This document shows positions 11,729 to 22,759 of a stretch of 64,000 nt of DNA, in pieces. The DNA is from Asterias rubens (Eukaryota; Echinodermata; Asteroidea; Forcipulatida; Asteriidae). Every line of letters begins with the position of its first letter. Positions within the stretch are counted from its first letter, which is position 1. The notes under the pieces are model-generated. The model searched no databases. It had not been told where the DNA came from and saw only the letters and a program-made list of their open reading frames with translations. The position numbers and the translations under genes were made by a program. The stretch covers positions 18,937,685-19,001,684 of the forward strand of contig NC_047063.1 in the NCBI RefSeq assembly GCF_902459465.1. Reading direction: 5' to 3'.

Positions 11729-12301
11729 ATTGTATGAATCTGACAGAATTGGCAGGCCTTCAATATTTTCTTTCATGTGGACAATTAAAAACGACTTGCG
11801 GGAAGATCAGAATAAATATTCCTCACTAACCTTTGTAAAAAAAAGTGTCCGGTTATTATTATCTTTGCTGAATTAATGTTCTTCACTTTGACGCGATTTT
11901 CTCATGGAGTCATGGGTTGCGTTTTTGACTTGTCCGACGGAGATTGGCACGCATTGAGGTCATATTTTACACGAGCTTTTCCTCCGTAAATTGGTAAATT
12001 GGTAAAAAAAAAAATTAAATTTGATAGCTAGCTGGACCAGCATGCACCTCATTCGACAGTGTGCGCTTGCGCAATGGTTTTTTGCGAAAAGGTCTATGGC
12101 AAACTGTGTACAAATCTCAACTGGATAGCGCCCTCTTTTGAATCATCCTCTTTCATATCCCTAGCCATGGGGGACAGTTTATCGGGGTCATAAATTTATA
12201 AAGAAGATTCTGTCCCTGGTCGCAGATTCTATCCCTCCGTATGTACCAGACTATTAAGAGGGAGAGAACAGTGCGTCGGCATTAAACAACATTGTAGGTC
12301 C
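11729..12301. other. No gene recognised
   Basis: Spacer with two phrases that recur at 14160-14300 (AAGATTCTGTCCC..., AACTGTGTACAAA..., GCGCCCTCTTTTG), so probably repeat-derived. Confidence 0.4.
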
Positions 12302-12478
12302 TTAAAGACACTGGACACTATTGGTAATTGTCAGAGACCAGTCTTCTCACTTCGTGTATCTCAACATTATGCATAGATAACAACCCAGTGAAAATTGGAG
12401 CTCAATTGGTCGTCGAAGTTGCGAGATAACTAGGAAAGAAAAACACCCTTGTCACACGAAGTTGTGTTCTTTTAGATG
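12302..12478 (-). mobile_element. Family A element, half copy
   Basis: One TTAA end and about half of the body are present. It breaks off just before the internal palindrome and runs into a poly-C tract. Confidence 0.8.
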
Positions 12479-12496
12479 TTCCTGGAGATTTCGTGA

Positions 12497-12516
12497 CCCC
12501 CCCCCCCCCCCCCCCC
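12497..12516 (+). repeat. Poly-C tract, 20 bases
   Basis: Uninterrupted run of C. The length may be unreliable in assembly. Confidence 0.85.
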
Positions 12517-12564
12517 ATCGTGTGGTGACAAACTGTACAATATTCTTTCGATAGTCTTGTCGTG

Positions 12565-12988
12565 CCGGTGTCAGATGCAATTGTGTCCGCCATGCAATAC
12601 TGCCCGCTCCAGACACTTTTGCATATGCAATCGTGTCCGGGGCTATGCAAAAACCGTCCGGGGCTATGCAAAAACCGTGACTGTACGTATGTGTGCGCGT
12701 AAGCGAGCGTGCATGCACTGAACCTACGTATGCAGCATGAGTATTCACGTATTAATATGATTGCAGCGAATACCCAACTGCCGTACATTTCACATGTCAT
12801 TCATGACATGTACTTTTTGTAACAAAAATGGCGAACGTGTTCATTCGACCAAGGGCGTTTAGTTTACTGCAAGGACGGTTTTGCACGGGGCGGACACAAC
12901 TGCGTATGCAAATGTTTCCGGGCGGACACAATTGCATTATGCAGCAGCGTCCGGGCGGACACGATTGCAGAATTGCATGCGACACCGG
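12565..12988. mobile_element. Family E inverted-repeat element (CCGGTGTC ends)
   Basis: Ends CCGGTGTCAGATGCAATTG and its inverse CAATT.GCATGCGACACCGG. Rich in TGTCCGG/GCGGACACAATTGCAT units on both arms. A second copy lies at 56114-56606. Overlapping ORFs in this segment are artefacts of the repeat. Confidence 0.85.
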
Positions 12989-13867
12989 CCATCGCAATTT
13001 CCTGCCGTTACGTCATAGCAATGTCGACAATGCGACGCGTACCCGTCGACTGAACAAAAACGTGTGCACTTTTGTTTTTGCAAACTGTGCCCAAGTCAAC
13101 AACGATCATTCACAAAAATAATAGGCGTGGATCCCAACCTGCTGGGCCCGTAAAAATTAATGTGAAACCTACCGGACCTATTGTAAAATTCATAATTAGA
13201 CTGCATGCATTCATTAACCAACAAAAAATTGATTGACCCATGAACCATTTTGAGAATGGTGGACGTACTGTACTAACACTATTAGGTTTAGGTTATTTGT
13301 ATACACCCAACCAAACCAAATACAAAGATGAAATAAAAATGTGTACATGTAAAAATTACACTTAAGGAAATATCAAGGCCAGTTGAACCAGGTTGACTGT
13401 GACAAAGCTAGTTGTTTGTTTTTAACTTATATTATTATGCATGGCCCACATGGAAACAGTTCTTTATACTGATTTGGCTAACCCTTGGTAAATAAAGTAA
13501 ATAAATAAATAAATAAATAAAGCTTGGTCACGAGGTGAAATCTTGGTTTATCGCACGCCCTGAGCATAAAGGTGACAGCTAAATTATTATTAATTCCACA
13601 TAGCCACACCCCCTCTAAGTCATAGCCCGTTACATTAACAACAGAGGGCGCCCTTGTTGTTACGTAAACTCCCCTTGCCTTCGGTGTATCACACCAAATG
13701 GTGTAACGACGTTTTCCCCAAGAATGATTGTTTTCCCACAATGACACAGTAACTGGATGTTTGGCCATTTCAACAACTGGGCTTGACAATTATTAGAGAA
13801 CTTGGTAAGTACAGTTTAACGATACATTTCACTGTATTGTTCCATTGATAAGTTCTCTTCTTCGACA
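12989..13867. other. No gene recognised
   Basis: Intergenic DNA upstream of FMO. Contains a TAAA microsatellite at about 13492-13520 and TTATCGC phrases, but no coding similarity seen. Confidence 0.4.
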
Positions 13868-14024
13868 TAAGGTTTATCGCGAATAGCAAAATATCAGGAG
13901 AGGGCGCTGTTGAACCTACACAAAGGCATAGGCGTTGCGTGCGCGCGTCGTAGAAACTGCAGAGAAACCGCCCCATATTCCTTCCCACAATGCATTGCGT
14001 TTCTGAATCGCGATAAACCTTATG
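13868..14024. mobile_element. Family I short inverted-repeat element
   Basis: Ends ATAAGGTTTATCGCGA and TCGCGATAAACCTTAT form perfect terminal inverted repeats. The body carries GAGAGGGCGCTGTTGAAC. A diverged copy lies at 22492-22663. Confidence 0.8.
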
Positions 14025-14435
14025 GTTTAGTCACGGCTTGATCGTTAAACGCACATCTTAACTTTGTCCGCGCGCTATGGAAATTTGTCCGCATTCTTTA
14101 CTAAAAAATCGCTAAACACGTTTCTTTTTTTACTTGGCCTAAGGGTCGTCGTTCTGCTATAATCTGGCAGAAGATTCTGTCCCCCCATGGCGTTTCTGTC
14201 CACCCATAAATATTAGCGAACTGTGTACAAAACAAGCTATTGATACAATTAATAATAATAGTGCCCCCTTTTGGATCTCCACCAGCCCATGTTAATTTTC
14301 CACATGGGGAACAGAATTTTCAGCAGGTGGAGTTCCCTAGGAAGCAGGCACAATATACACTAACACTGCCTTTTTTCAGTATGACAAAATATTTTCTTTC
14401 AAATTTTCCTCTTCAAATCAGTCGATCCAAACATC

Positions 14436-17400
14436 ATGATCAGAGTAGCAGTTATTGGTGGCGGACCTGCCGGTTTGTGTGCTGCAAGGTATCTAGGCGC
14501 TAAGCCCGATGTATTCAAGTTCGTCGTCTACGAGCAGACAGATGACATAGGAGGCGCTTGGGTTTACACGGATGAAGTAGGCACCAATAAATATGGCCAG
14601 CCTGTTCAGTCAAGCATGTACAGCAACCTCAGGTAAAGTGAGAGTCAGTTCTCAAGTTTTTAGGTGGTTACATTCTGGACTTGAAGTTTACACTGGAGTT
14701 ACAGGCTTAAGGCCAGTGATTTTAGTGTCGGGCCAGTAAACTCATGAACGGAGGAAGTCCGGTGGTCAACAAGGCGCTTGGGTAACATGGACGAATAGGC
14801 ACCAATAAGTATCCCAGTTCAGTCAAGCATGTACAGTAACCTCAGGTAAAGTGAGAGTCAGTTCTCAAGTTTTTAGGTGGTTACGATCAGGGCTTGAAAT
14901 TTACACTGGAGTTGCAGGCCTAGGGCCAGTGATTTTAGTGTCCACCTAGTAAACTCATGAACGGACTGATTTTTTCAACAGACTGACTTTATAGTCCAAA
15001 TTCAGATCAAATCTGTCAAAATTTGTGTTTAATAAATTAATTTCTGAATTGTCTTTGACCTGTGTAGTGATTCCCAAAATGTGGTCCTGTGTGGACAGTT
15101 CAACCTTGCATGTACAACTACATGTATGTACACAAAGGGTAATGTTGGGTTTCCTTGTAATAGCAAAAAAAAATAATTATTCTATGTTGATTTACACTGA
15201 TTTTGTTCTTTTTTTTTCTTGTAAACAAGGTTATTTCAGCCACTCAGGTGGCTGTCAACCATGTATCTTTTTGTAAACAAGAATTATTTAAAACAAGTTT
15301 ATGATTCCATTTTTAATCACTTGCATTAATTCTTTAATCACTGTAGGACAAACTTACCCAAGCAAGTGATGATGTTCCCAGATCTTCCCATAGATGAGGG
15401 CGGTAAAACCTCATTCATTACACACTTTGAAGTCCTCCAGTATCTTAAGCGATATGCAACAACTTCCAATGTATACGACAAGTTGAAGGTGAGTCAATGA
15501 CCAATTTTTATTGTAAAGGTATCAGATTTTGTCCCTTAAAAAACATTTCATAGTTTTCATCGTACCTATAGGCCTGGGCGCCTAGTGACACTTACTACTC
15601 TACTAGTTGCGACTATATTTTAATTGCCAAGATGCATTGCGGCATATTGCATGACGCAGGCACAATATAGTAAAATTCACACTTATCTGTATCACTACTC
15701 CCCTCTAAACAAGCCAATCTCCTTCCACAAGTTCTGTCCCTCCCATCAACTCTGCCCCTCCCATCAGCTCTAACCCTCCCACAAGGTGTGCCCCTCCAAT
15801 AGCTCAGCCCCTCCCACAAGCTGTGCCCCTCCCATCAGCTCAGCCCCTCCCATCAGCTCTGCCTCTCCTATCAACTCTGCCCGGCCCTCCCATCAGCTCT
15901 GCCCCTCCCATCAGCTCTGCCCCTCCAATCAACTCTGCCCCTCCCATCAGCTGTGCCGCTCCTAGCAACTCTGCCCCTCCAATCAACTCTGCCCCTCCCA
16001 TTAGCTGTGCCCCTACCATCAGCTCTGCCCCTCCCATCAACTCTGCCCCTCCCATCAACTCTGCCCCTCCCATCAGCTCTGCCCATCCCATCAGCTCTGC
16101 CCCTCCCATCAACTCTGCCCCTCCCATCAACTCTGCCCCTTTCATCAGCTCTGCCCCTCCCATCAACTCTGCCCCTCCCATCAACTCTGCCCCTCCCATC
16201 AGCTCTGCCCCTACCATCAGCTTTGCCCCTCCCATCAGCTTTGCCCCTCCCATCAGCTCTGCCTCTCCAATCAACTCTGCCCCTCCCATCAGCTCTGCCC
16301 CTCCCATCAACTCTGCACCTCCCATCAGCTCTGCCCCTCCAATCAACTCTGCCCCTCCCATCAGCTGTGCCGCTCCCAGCAACTCTGCCCTCCAATCAGC
16401 TCTGCCCCTCCAATCAGATCTGCCCCTCCCATCAACTCTGCCCCTCCAATCAGCTCTGCCCCTCCCATCAGCTCTGCCCCTCCCATCAGCTCTGCCCCTC
16501 CAATCAACTCTGCCCCTCCCATCAGCTCTACCCCTCCCACAAGGTGTGCCCCTCCAATCAGCTCAGCCCCTCCCACAAGCTGTGCCCCTCCCATCAGCTC
16601 AGCCGCTCCCATCAGCTCTGCCCCTCCCATCAGCTCTGCCTCTCCTATCAACTCTGCCCCTTCCATCAGCTCTGCCCCTCCCATCAGCTCTGCCCCTCCC
16701 ATCAGCTCTGCCCCTACCATCAGCTCTGCCCCTCCCATCAGCTCTGCCCCTCCAATCAACTCTGCCCCTCCCATCTTTCTGCCCCTCCAATCAACTCTGC
16801 CCCTCCCATCAACTCTGCCCCTCTCATCTTCCCAAAAGATCTCCCCATACCATTTCGCCGTTTAACTTGTTTCAATCCTTTATTCCATGTTTGCTTCAGA
16901 TTCCTCAAACCTGAAAAAATACGTTTAATTTACTTGTAGCTGCTGACGAGAGTAGAGTCTGTGAAACCGGTCACCAGTGACAACAAGACATCATGGGAAG
17001 TCATTGTAAAGAGTTTGGACAACCCAGACGCTGCACCCCAGGTCAACCAATTCGATGCTGTGATGGTCTGTAATGGGTAAGCATGTTTGAAAATTACTTT
17101 TTACCAAACTTTTTTAATGAACGACTATGGGTATTGACATACTAGTGAGACCTCCAAAATTAGGGCTAAATTATAGCTCAGTTAGTAGAACACTGGCACG
17201 TTAATTTGTGTTGGGAACCTCTCACACAAGAACGGGACTTGAATCAAGTCTAGGTGGACAACTCAAATCAGTTGAGTGTAACCCTCGCCCTGAAGTGACG
17301 CTGTGATCTAAAAACAAAATGTACGTAAAAAAAATAAGCAAAAAGGGTCTTAAGATACCAGTATGCAATTCTTAAAGGCAGTGGACACTATTGGTAATTG

Positions 17401-19557
17401 TCAAAGACTAGCCCCACTGGAAGGCCAGAGGATTTAAAGAATGGAGTCGCACCCGGTTTTAATGTATGAAGATTTTAATAAATCAGCATTCAATTCTGCA
17501 ATAAAACAAACAAAATCCAAGTACATGAATGAGTGCACATACCATAACTCAGAATACTGCTAAATAGTCTTAACACGTGTACACAGAAAGATTATTACAG
17601 TCCAAACATCTGAAACAAGTGAAAGTAATTAGAAACATAATGATTTTTAAACGGAAACATTAACTTACTACTGTGACCGGATACAACTAGCAGATCAGTA
17701 ACAGTTCAGCAACAATAGTTCAGTCCAGTTAAACAGCATACAGTTCAGTTAATCAAACGGTAATCCCCTAAACAAAAGGAAAACATTTTAAATACAGGAA
17801 CCTGCCATGTATACCACATTTACCCTGAACAAATCACCATTAAAATCAATAAGATCATGCCCAACTGATTTACAGTAAACAAATCCTGGCCTCGATGATA
17901 CTTGCTCTAGAATATTCATAAATTCTTACATAAGCAGAACTTGTAACTTGGAACCTTATAAAACGGATTTATAAACATCCGAACTTTAACCTTTGAACTT
18001 TGACGTGCATCAAATGCATGTACATGTAACATATTACAACTTCTCAAGTGAGCAGAAAAACCGTTAGAACTATCTTTAATACTACGAAACTACTGAAAGT
18101 CTTGGCCAACAATACAATTCTATAACACTCACCCTAAACGCCGATCAGTAAATCTAAGCAGTATCAGTACAAATTTAAGCAGTTTAGATAACCTTTTATA
18201 TCAGTAAAGATATCGAGAAATACAGTTTCTGATGCGTTTATCGGAAAACGGTCGCCAAGTATAGCGCCCTCAAGCGACAGTTCGTAATAAACAAAACTCG
18301 ACGAAACACCCACAGTTGGTGTATCTCAACATATGCATAAAATAACAAACCTGTGAAAATTTGAGCTCAATTGGTCATCGAAGATGCAAGATAATAAGGA
18401 AAGAAAAAACACCCTTGTCACACGAAGTTGTGTGCGTTTAGATGGTTGATTTTGAGACCTCAAGTTCTAAATCTGAGGTCTCGAAATCAAATTCATGGAA
18501 AATTACGTCTTTCTCGAAAACTATGGCACTTCAGAGGGAGACGTTTCTCACAATGTTTTATACCATCAACCTCTCCCCATTACTTGTCACCAAGAAAGGT
18601 TTTATGCTAAAAATTATTTTGAGTAGTTACCAATAGTGTCCACTGCCTTCAAACAGAAAAATACTTTATTAGTTTCCTACATCTATTTTAAAATTTCAAT
18701 AATATACAAAGTATTTTTTTAAATCTCTTCCCTGCAGCCACTATGCTGTGCCAAGGTTCCCCGATATTCCCGGTGTGGACTCCTTTACCGGTAAGCTGCT
18801 TCATAGCCACGACTACCGGCATCCCGAAGATTTCAATGGGAAGACTCTACTGATGTTGGGTGCTGGAAATTCTGGTCGAGATATTGCTATGAATCTTTGC
18901 CCCAATGTAAAGAAAATATATCTCAGTCATCTTCACCCAGCTATTGAGTGTCCGCTGCCTGATAATCTTATACAGGTACCTGATATAAAACATGTTGAGG
19001 AGGAGACAGTTGTATTCACAGATGGCCGGAGTGTCAAGGCAGACGTCATCATGTTGTGTACCGGTTACGAGTACACCTTTCCATTCTTGAAACCAGAATG
19101 CGAAGTCGAGGTTGACAGAAACCGTGTCACACCTCTCTATAGACATATCATTCACACACAGTTCCCTTCCCTCTCCTTCATTGGTATACCATGGAAAGTC
19201 TGCCCCTTCCCGCAGATAAGTTGTCAAGTACGTTTTGCCATGGCCGCCCTAGACGGCACAATGAAACTGCCCAGTCAAACTGAAATGAACGCCGACATCC
19301 AAAAGGACTACGACCAACGGCGTAACAAGTGGAAAATGCCCCACCGCTATGCTCACATGATGGGTGGGCTGCAGTGGGACTACAACAAGGAGTTACTCCA
19401 GTTGGCTGGTGTGGATGATGATATCCCACCAGCCATTATAAAACTGTATGAAAAAGTAAGTCAAGTTAGGTCAGCGGACCTCATGAACTACAAGAAACAT
19501 AATTTTGAGCTGACCAACAACATGGAAGATTGGAGAAGCATCGAGTCAGCAATGTAA
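14436..19557 (+). CDS. Flavin-containing monooxygenase, 4 exons
   Basis: Exons 14436-14632, 15347-15488, 16940-17076, 18738-19557 (1296 nt, 431 aa). The family uses FAD, NADPH and O2 to oxygenate N or S nucleophiles. Motifs in order: FAD-binding GGGPAG at residues 9-14 (exon 1); a SNLRTNLPK junction across exons 1-2; VCNGHY across exons 3-4; the FMO signature F-x-G-x3-H-x3-Y as FTGKLLHSHDY; NADPH-binding GAGNSG with following RDIA; and the CTGY motif. The length matches the shorter FMO type (about 430-460 aa) without the long membrane-anchoring tail of vertebrate FMO1-5. The start is the first Met before the GxGxxG strand. Intron 1 carries a decayed copy of the exon 1 end, intron 2 a large minisatellite, and intron 3 a family A copy split by an insertion. 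Substrate cannot be judged. Confidence 0.94.
14555..14965 (+). repeat. Tandem duplication of FMO exon 1 end plus intron 1 start
   Basis: About 14555-14755 (last part of exon 1, its GTAAAG donor and following intron) is repeated at about 14765-14965. The second copy keeps GGCGCTTGGGT, ATGTACAGTAACCTCAG and the GTAAAG donor but has small deletions that break the reading frame, so it is a dead exon echo. Confidence 0.85.
15736..16830 (+). repeat. 18-bp minisatellite (TGCCCCTCCCATCAGCTC), about 60 units
   Basis: Near-perfect tandem array in FMO intron 2. Units vary mainly at CAGCTC/CAACTC and CCCATC/CCAATC. Because 18 is a multiple of three and the unit lacks stops, most frames stay open and translate as six-residue repeats (SAPPIN, LPLPSA, GGAELM, GRGRAD). 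These are not genes. The minus strand has GGGAGGGG in most units. Confidence 0.95.
17160..17310 (+). mobile_element. tRNA-derived SINE fragment
   Basis: TAGCTCAGTTAGTAGAACACTG resembles a tRNA A box. A downstream GGGACTTGAATCAAGTC is similar to phrases near 6825 and 43690. In FMO intron 3. No full cloverleaf can be drawn. Confidence 0.5.
17372..18652 (-). mobile_element. Family A element split by a 0.9-kb insertion
   Basis: The first about 40 bp (to GTCAAAGACTA) and the remainder (from TTGGTGTATCTCAAC at about 18313) belong to one family A copy. About 17412-18312 interrupts it with AT-rich DNA not seen elsewhere in the window. No ORF or clear terminal repeat was found in the insert. All of this is inside FMO intron 3. 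Confidence 0.8.
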
Positions 19558-20165
19558 TTAAAAATTGTATCATTGATGTAAAATGATAAATGCAAAAACA
19601 AACTGTTTAAAACTTTCAATCCTTCAGGTATTGTGCTCCTTCCGTAGTTTAGTACTTCCAGCTCTATAGCTGACTTTTCTGGAAGCAATGTAACACCTCA
19701 TTCCCCCATTGCACAATTTTTATGACAGGATTTTAATATTTTTGATAAGATTTTATATTGTTGATGAGATTTTTAAGTCATTGCGAATCCTTTGTGATTT
19801 GCAAGTGAAAGACTTATAGTTCCTTGCTGTGCTGAAAGACTGAAACAGCTTGATGTCCATTGGCTCTAGGTTTTTTTGTGGACAGAACAAAAATTATTGA
19901 TTCATTCTTAGATGACTCTTAGGATTGGTCAAAGCCATAGGTGTCCAGTGTGTTGTTTCTGTGTTATGCGCTTATTAAGAGCCCAGTACAACTGGTTGAT
20001 GGGAATGGGTTTGTCACATTGTTTTTGACAGTAGCTGCTGAATGTGTCGCAGCATCTTGCAACAGATCGCCGCTATTATTTTCAAATAGTATTTTACTGC
20101 ATAGTTTACCCTTTTTGAAGTATCTGCAGGCATGATATTCTGATTTCAGATTTGTTTGCCCTTTG
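19558..20165 (+). other. Probable FMO 3' untranslated region
   Basis: Sequence following the FMO stop, without coding resemblance. The nearest AATAAA lies beyond the next family A copy. Confidence 0.5.
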
Positions 20166-20523
20166 TTAAAGGCAGTGGACACTATTGGTAATTACTCAAA
20201 ATAATTGTTAGCATAAAACCTCACTTGGTAAAGAGTAATGGGGAGAGGTTGATAGTATAAAACATTCTGAGAAACGACTCCCTCTGAAGTGACGTAGTTG
20301 TGGAGAAAGAAGTAATATTCCAGGAATTTTGTTTTTAATTTGATATAGAGACCTCAGATTTAGAATTTGAGGTCTCGAAATCAAGCATCTGAAAGCACAC
20401 AACAACGTGCGACAAGGGTGTTTTTTTCTTTCACAGTTATCCCCCAACCCCGACAACCAATCGAGTTCAAATTTTCACAGGTTTCGTTATTGGACAATTA
20501 CCAATAGTGTCCACTGTCTTTAA
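20166..20523 (+). mobile_element. Family A element, full length
   Basis: Both TTAA ends and the internal palindrome are present. About 600 bp past the FMO stop, possibly within its 3' UTR. Confidence 0.87.
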
Positions 20524-20899
20524 AATAGCCTGAAATAGGCTCTTGTAGACTTCAAAGTCTACAAACAAACGCTTATTCCATGTGTATGTTAGCCCTTGTA
20601 ATCAATCAAAATGTTCCTACTGTTTTTTTAAATGAAATATGCTACTTTCTTCCAGTTTTATTTTGTCATTCATTAAGGCACTGGTGAGATTTTATGTTCA
20701 AAGTATTTATAGGGAAAATTAAGAAATATATTTTAACAATACAAATCAAAATTCGTACTCAAAGTTAATAAGAAATCAGAGACAAAACATACATTAACAA
20801 TTTACATACTCTACGATGACACAAAAAGCAATTTATTGTTAACTTTTTTTCTGAGTGATATAATATTCTTATTTAAAATGTTGTAAAAACTTTCAATCT

Positions 20900-20905
20900 A
20901 ATAAA
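20900..20905 (+). promoter_or_regulatory. Candidate poly(A) signal AATAAA for FMO
   Basis: Canonical hexamer 1.3 kb downstream of the FMO stop. If used, the 3' UTR would include a family A copy. Confidence 0.3.
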
Positions 20906-20969
20906 GTGTTTAAAGTTATATATTTTTGTAAGTTTGCTTAGACTCTCTGGCGCGTCTGCATGCAAAGTA

Positions 20970-21560
20970 AATTGCTCACAAAAAGTAAGTAAACTTTTTT
21001 CAATCAAGTATATTTTTTCATTTATTACCTTCTTTGAATTAAGTTATATATCAATACAAATCTGACGTACCCGATTCCTCTTTAAAATGATACCACATTT
21101 GCAATGATGGCATGTTGCTGAAATTGGCTACATGAATGACAAAGAGGCAAAGTCACAAATGATCAATTTAAAGCAACTGGTCAAGCTTCAGAACCATGAA
21201 TGGTTTACTCAAAGACCCCCATCTCTTGAAAAAAAAACACCTTGTTTGGGTGTTTGCAAGACTCGTTACTGAACTTCTTGTCTCAATATAAAGTGGATTA
21301 AGATCAGTAAGTTGCCTTGCTTGCTTGATTTACAGTGTCAATTGTTTGTTCATACAGTAACACAAAGTTGCTAATTTTGGCGCATTTGATTTGTTACTCT
21401 CTTTCTTACTCATGTGGCCAAGTCCAGCAACATGTCATCATTGCAAATGTGGTATCATTTTAAAGAGGAACACGTCAGCTTTGCATTGATACAAAGAGAG
21501 TCGTAAATAATAAAAAATATACTTGGTTGAAAAGTCTCCTAAATTCTTGTGAGCAGTTAA
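20970..21560. mobile_element. Family K fold-back element
   Basis: Arms of about 150 bp face each other: left ATTGCTCACAAAAAG ... TTTCAATCAAGTATATTTTT ... TTTAAAATGATACCACATTTG, right the inverse order ending CTTGTGAGCAGTT. The middle is a loop of about 250 bp without coding content. Confidence 0.85.
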
Positions 21561-22491
21561 GTTGTGATAACGTAATGTTATCGCAGCTAGATATGCTAAG
21601 AAGAGTAACATAATTTGTAGGTATATAAGTATATTGTATTCTAAAATGCTGATTTTGAAATTAAAATAAACATAAAATAGAACATAACAAATGTTTATTT
21701 GATCATATAAATTATTTTAATACCCCTAGCCATGACCCCGATTTATTCAGACATTGCCCCCCCCCCCCACACCACCCCTACTGCGTAACTCCCCCTCTCC
21801 CAATCCCTCGTACCCCCGTAGCATGAAGGCTATCGTCCCAATTTGCCTGGTATCCGCTTCTCTCCAAGTTTAAATTCAACGCACAACAGTGTCTTGCAAC
21901 CAGCGCATACTGTGAGGGATGTGATCTGTGAGCGATTGTGTTACCTGTTAGGTGGTTAGTTCAATCATTAGTCATGAAACTCCGCTTTGTGACCAAGTAA
22001 TTTCACTATTTACTTCACTATGTCTCCATGTAGCAGTTAAGAGAAATGTGTACCACACGATTAGGCATCCTGTAAATCGTAATAAGGCGAGGAAAGCCGT
22101 CCATATTCCCCGCTAGGCAGGCATGCCGACTGTCTCAGGTAGGTGTCGAGTTACCGGACAAGAACTTTGTTTTTTCCCCCCGAGTGTTGACTGTGCTGCG
22201 CTAGCTAATAATATATACATTGTAGCTTGGTCGACATTTGGCTTGGGAATCATTTATCATGTTTAAATTTAGTGAATTGATTGAACAAACTTTTGAACAA
22301 CGAAGATCAATGCAAACATTGTAATTGTGAAAAATAAATGTAATTGATTCATCCACAGCAATTACAGAAATGTAATTCTTATTTATTGATAATAATACTA
22401 ATAGGGCCTAATTATTATTATTTTAAATTTAAGACATGTTGTTAGATTAGAATTAAATAATTAATAATACATTTATAGCCTTTTTCTATAA
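21561..22491. other. No gene recognised
   Basis: AT-rich spacer with a C-rich patch (21757-21810). No ORF or repeat end could be assigned. Confidence 0.4.
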
Positions 22492-22663
22492 GATTTATTG
22501 AGAATAGCAAAATATCAAGAGAGGGCGCTGTTGAACCAACACAAAGATTATGCGATGCAGCGCGAGGCGGCATGACAACATATATATACACCGCGGTAGC
22601 AAATCTATCTACCCCCATCTGCCTACCCGTAACGCATTGCGGTTCTGAAATTCTGAAAACCCT
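22492..22663. mobile_element. Family I element, diverged copy
   Basis: Shares GAATAGCAAAATATCA, GAGAGGGCGCTGTTGAACC and AACGCATTGCGGTTCTGAA with the copy at 13868-14024. The ends are eroded. Confidence 0.7.
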
Positions 22664-22759
22664 ATTGATTTGTCTTTTTTACTCATTCAAAAATTTACCT
22701 TATTGCATTGCAATTGGTGCTTGAATTCATCAACTTTGAACAATGTCATGATAAACTTA

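Noticed and set aside
12402-13121. Several overlapping ORFs of 66-132 codons
   Set aside because: They lie in a family A half copy, the poly-C tract and family E hairpins on both strands.
15736-16830. CRISPR-like array
   Set aside because: Contiguous 18-bp units without spacers in an animal intron.
15823-16939. ORFs of 328-363 codons with SAPPIN or LPLPSA repeats and minus-strand GGAELM/GRGRAD ORFs
   Set aside because: All are readings of the same 18-bp minisatellite in an FMO intron; a unit length divisible by three without stops explains them.
415-19557. Idea of a metabolic cluster linking the EBP pair with the adjacent FMO
   Set aside because: FMOs act on N and S nucleophiles and have no established step in sterol synthesis; adjacency alone is not evidence.
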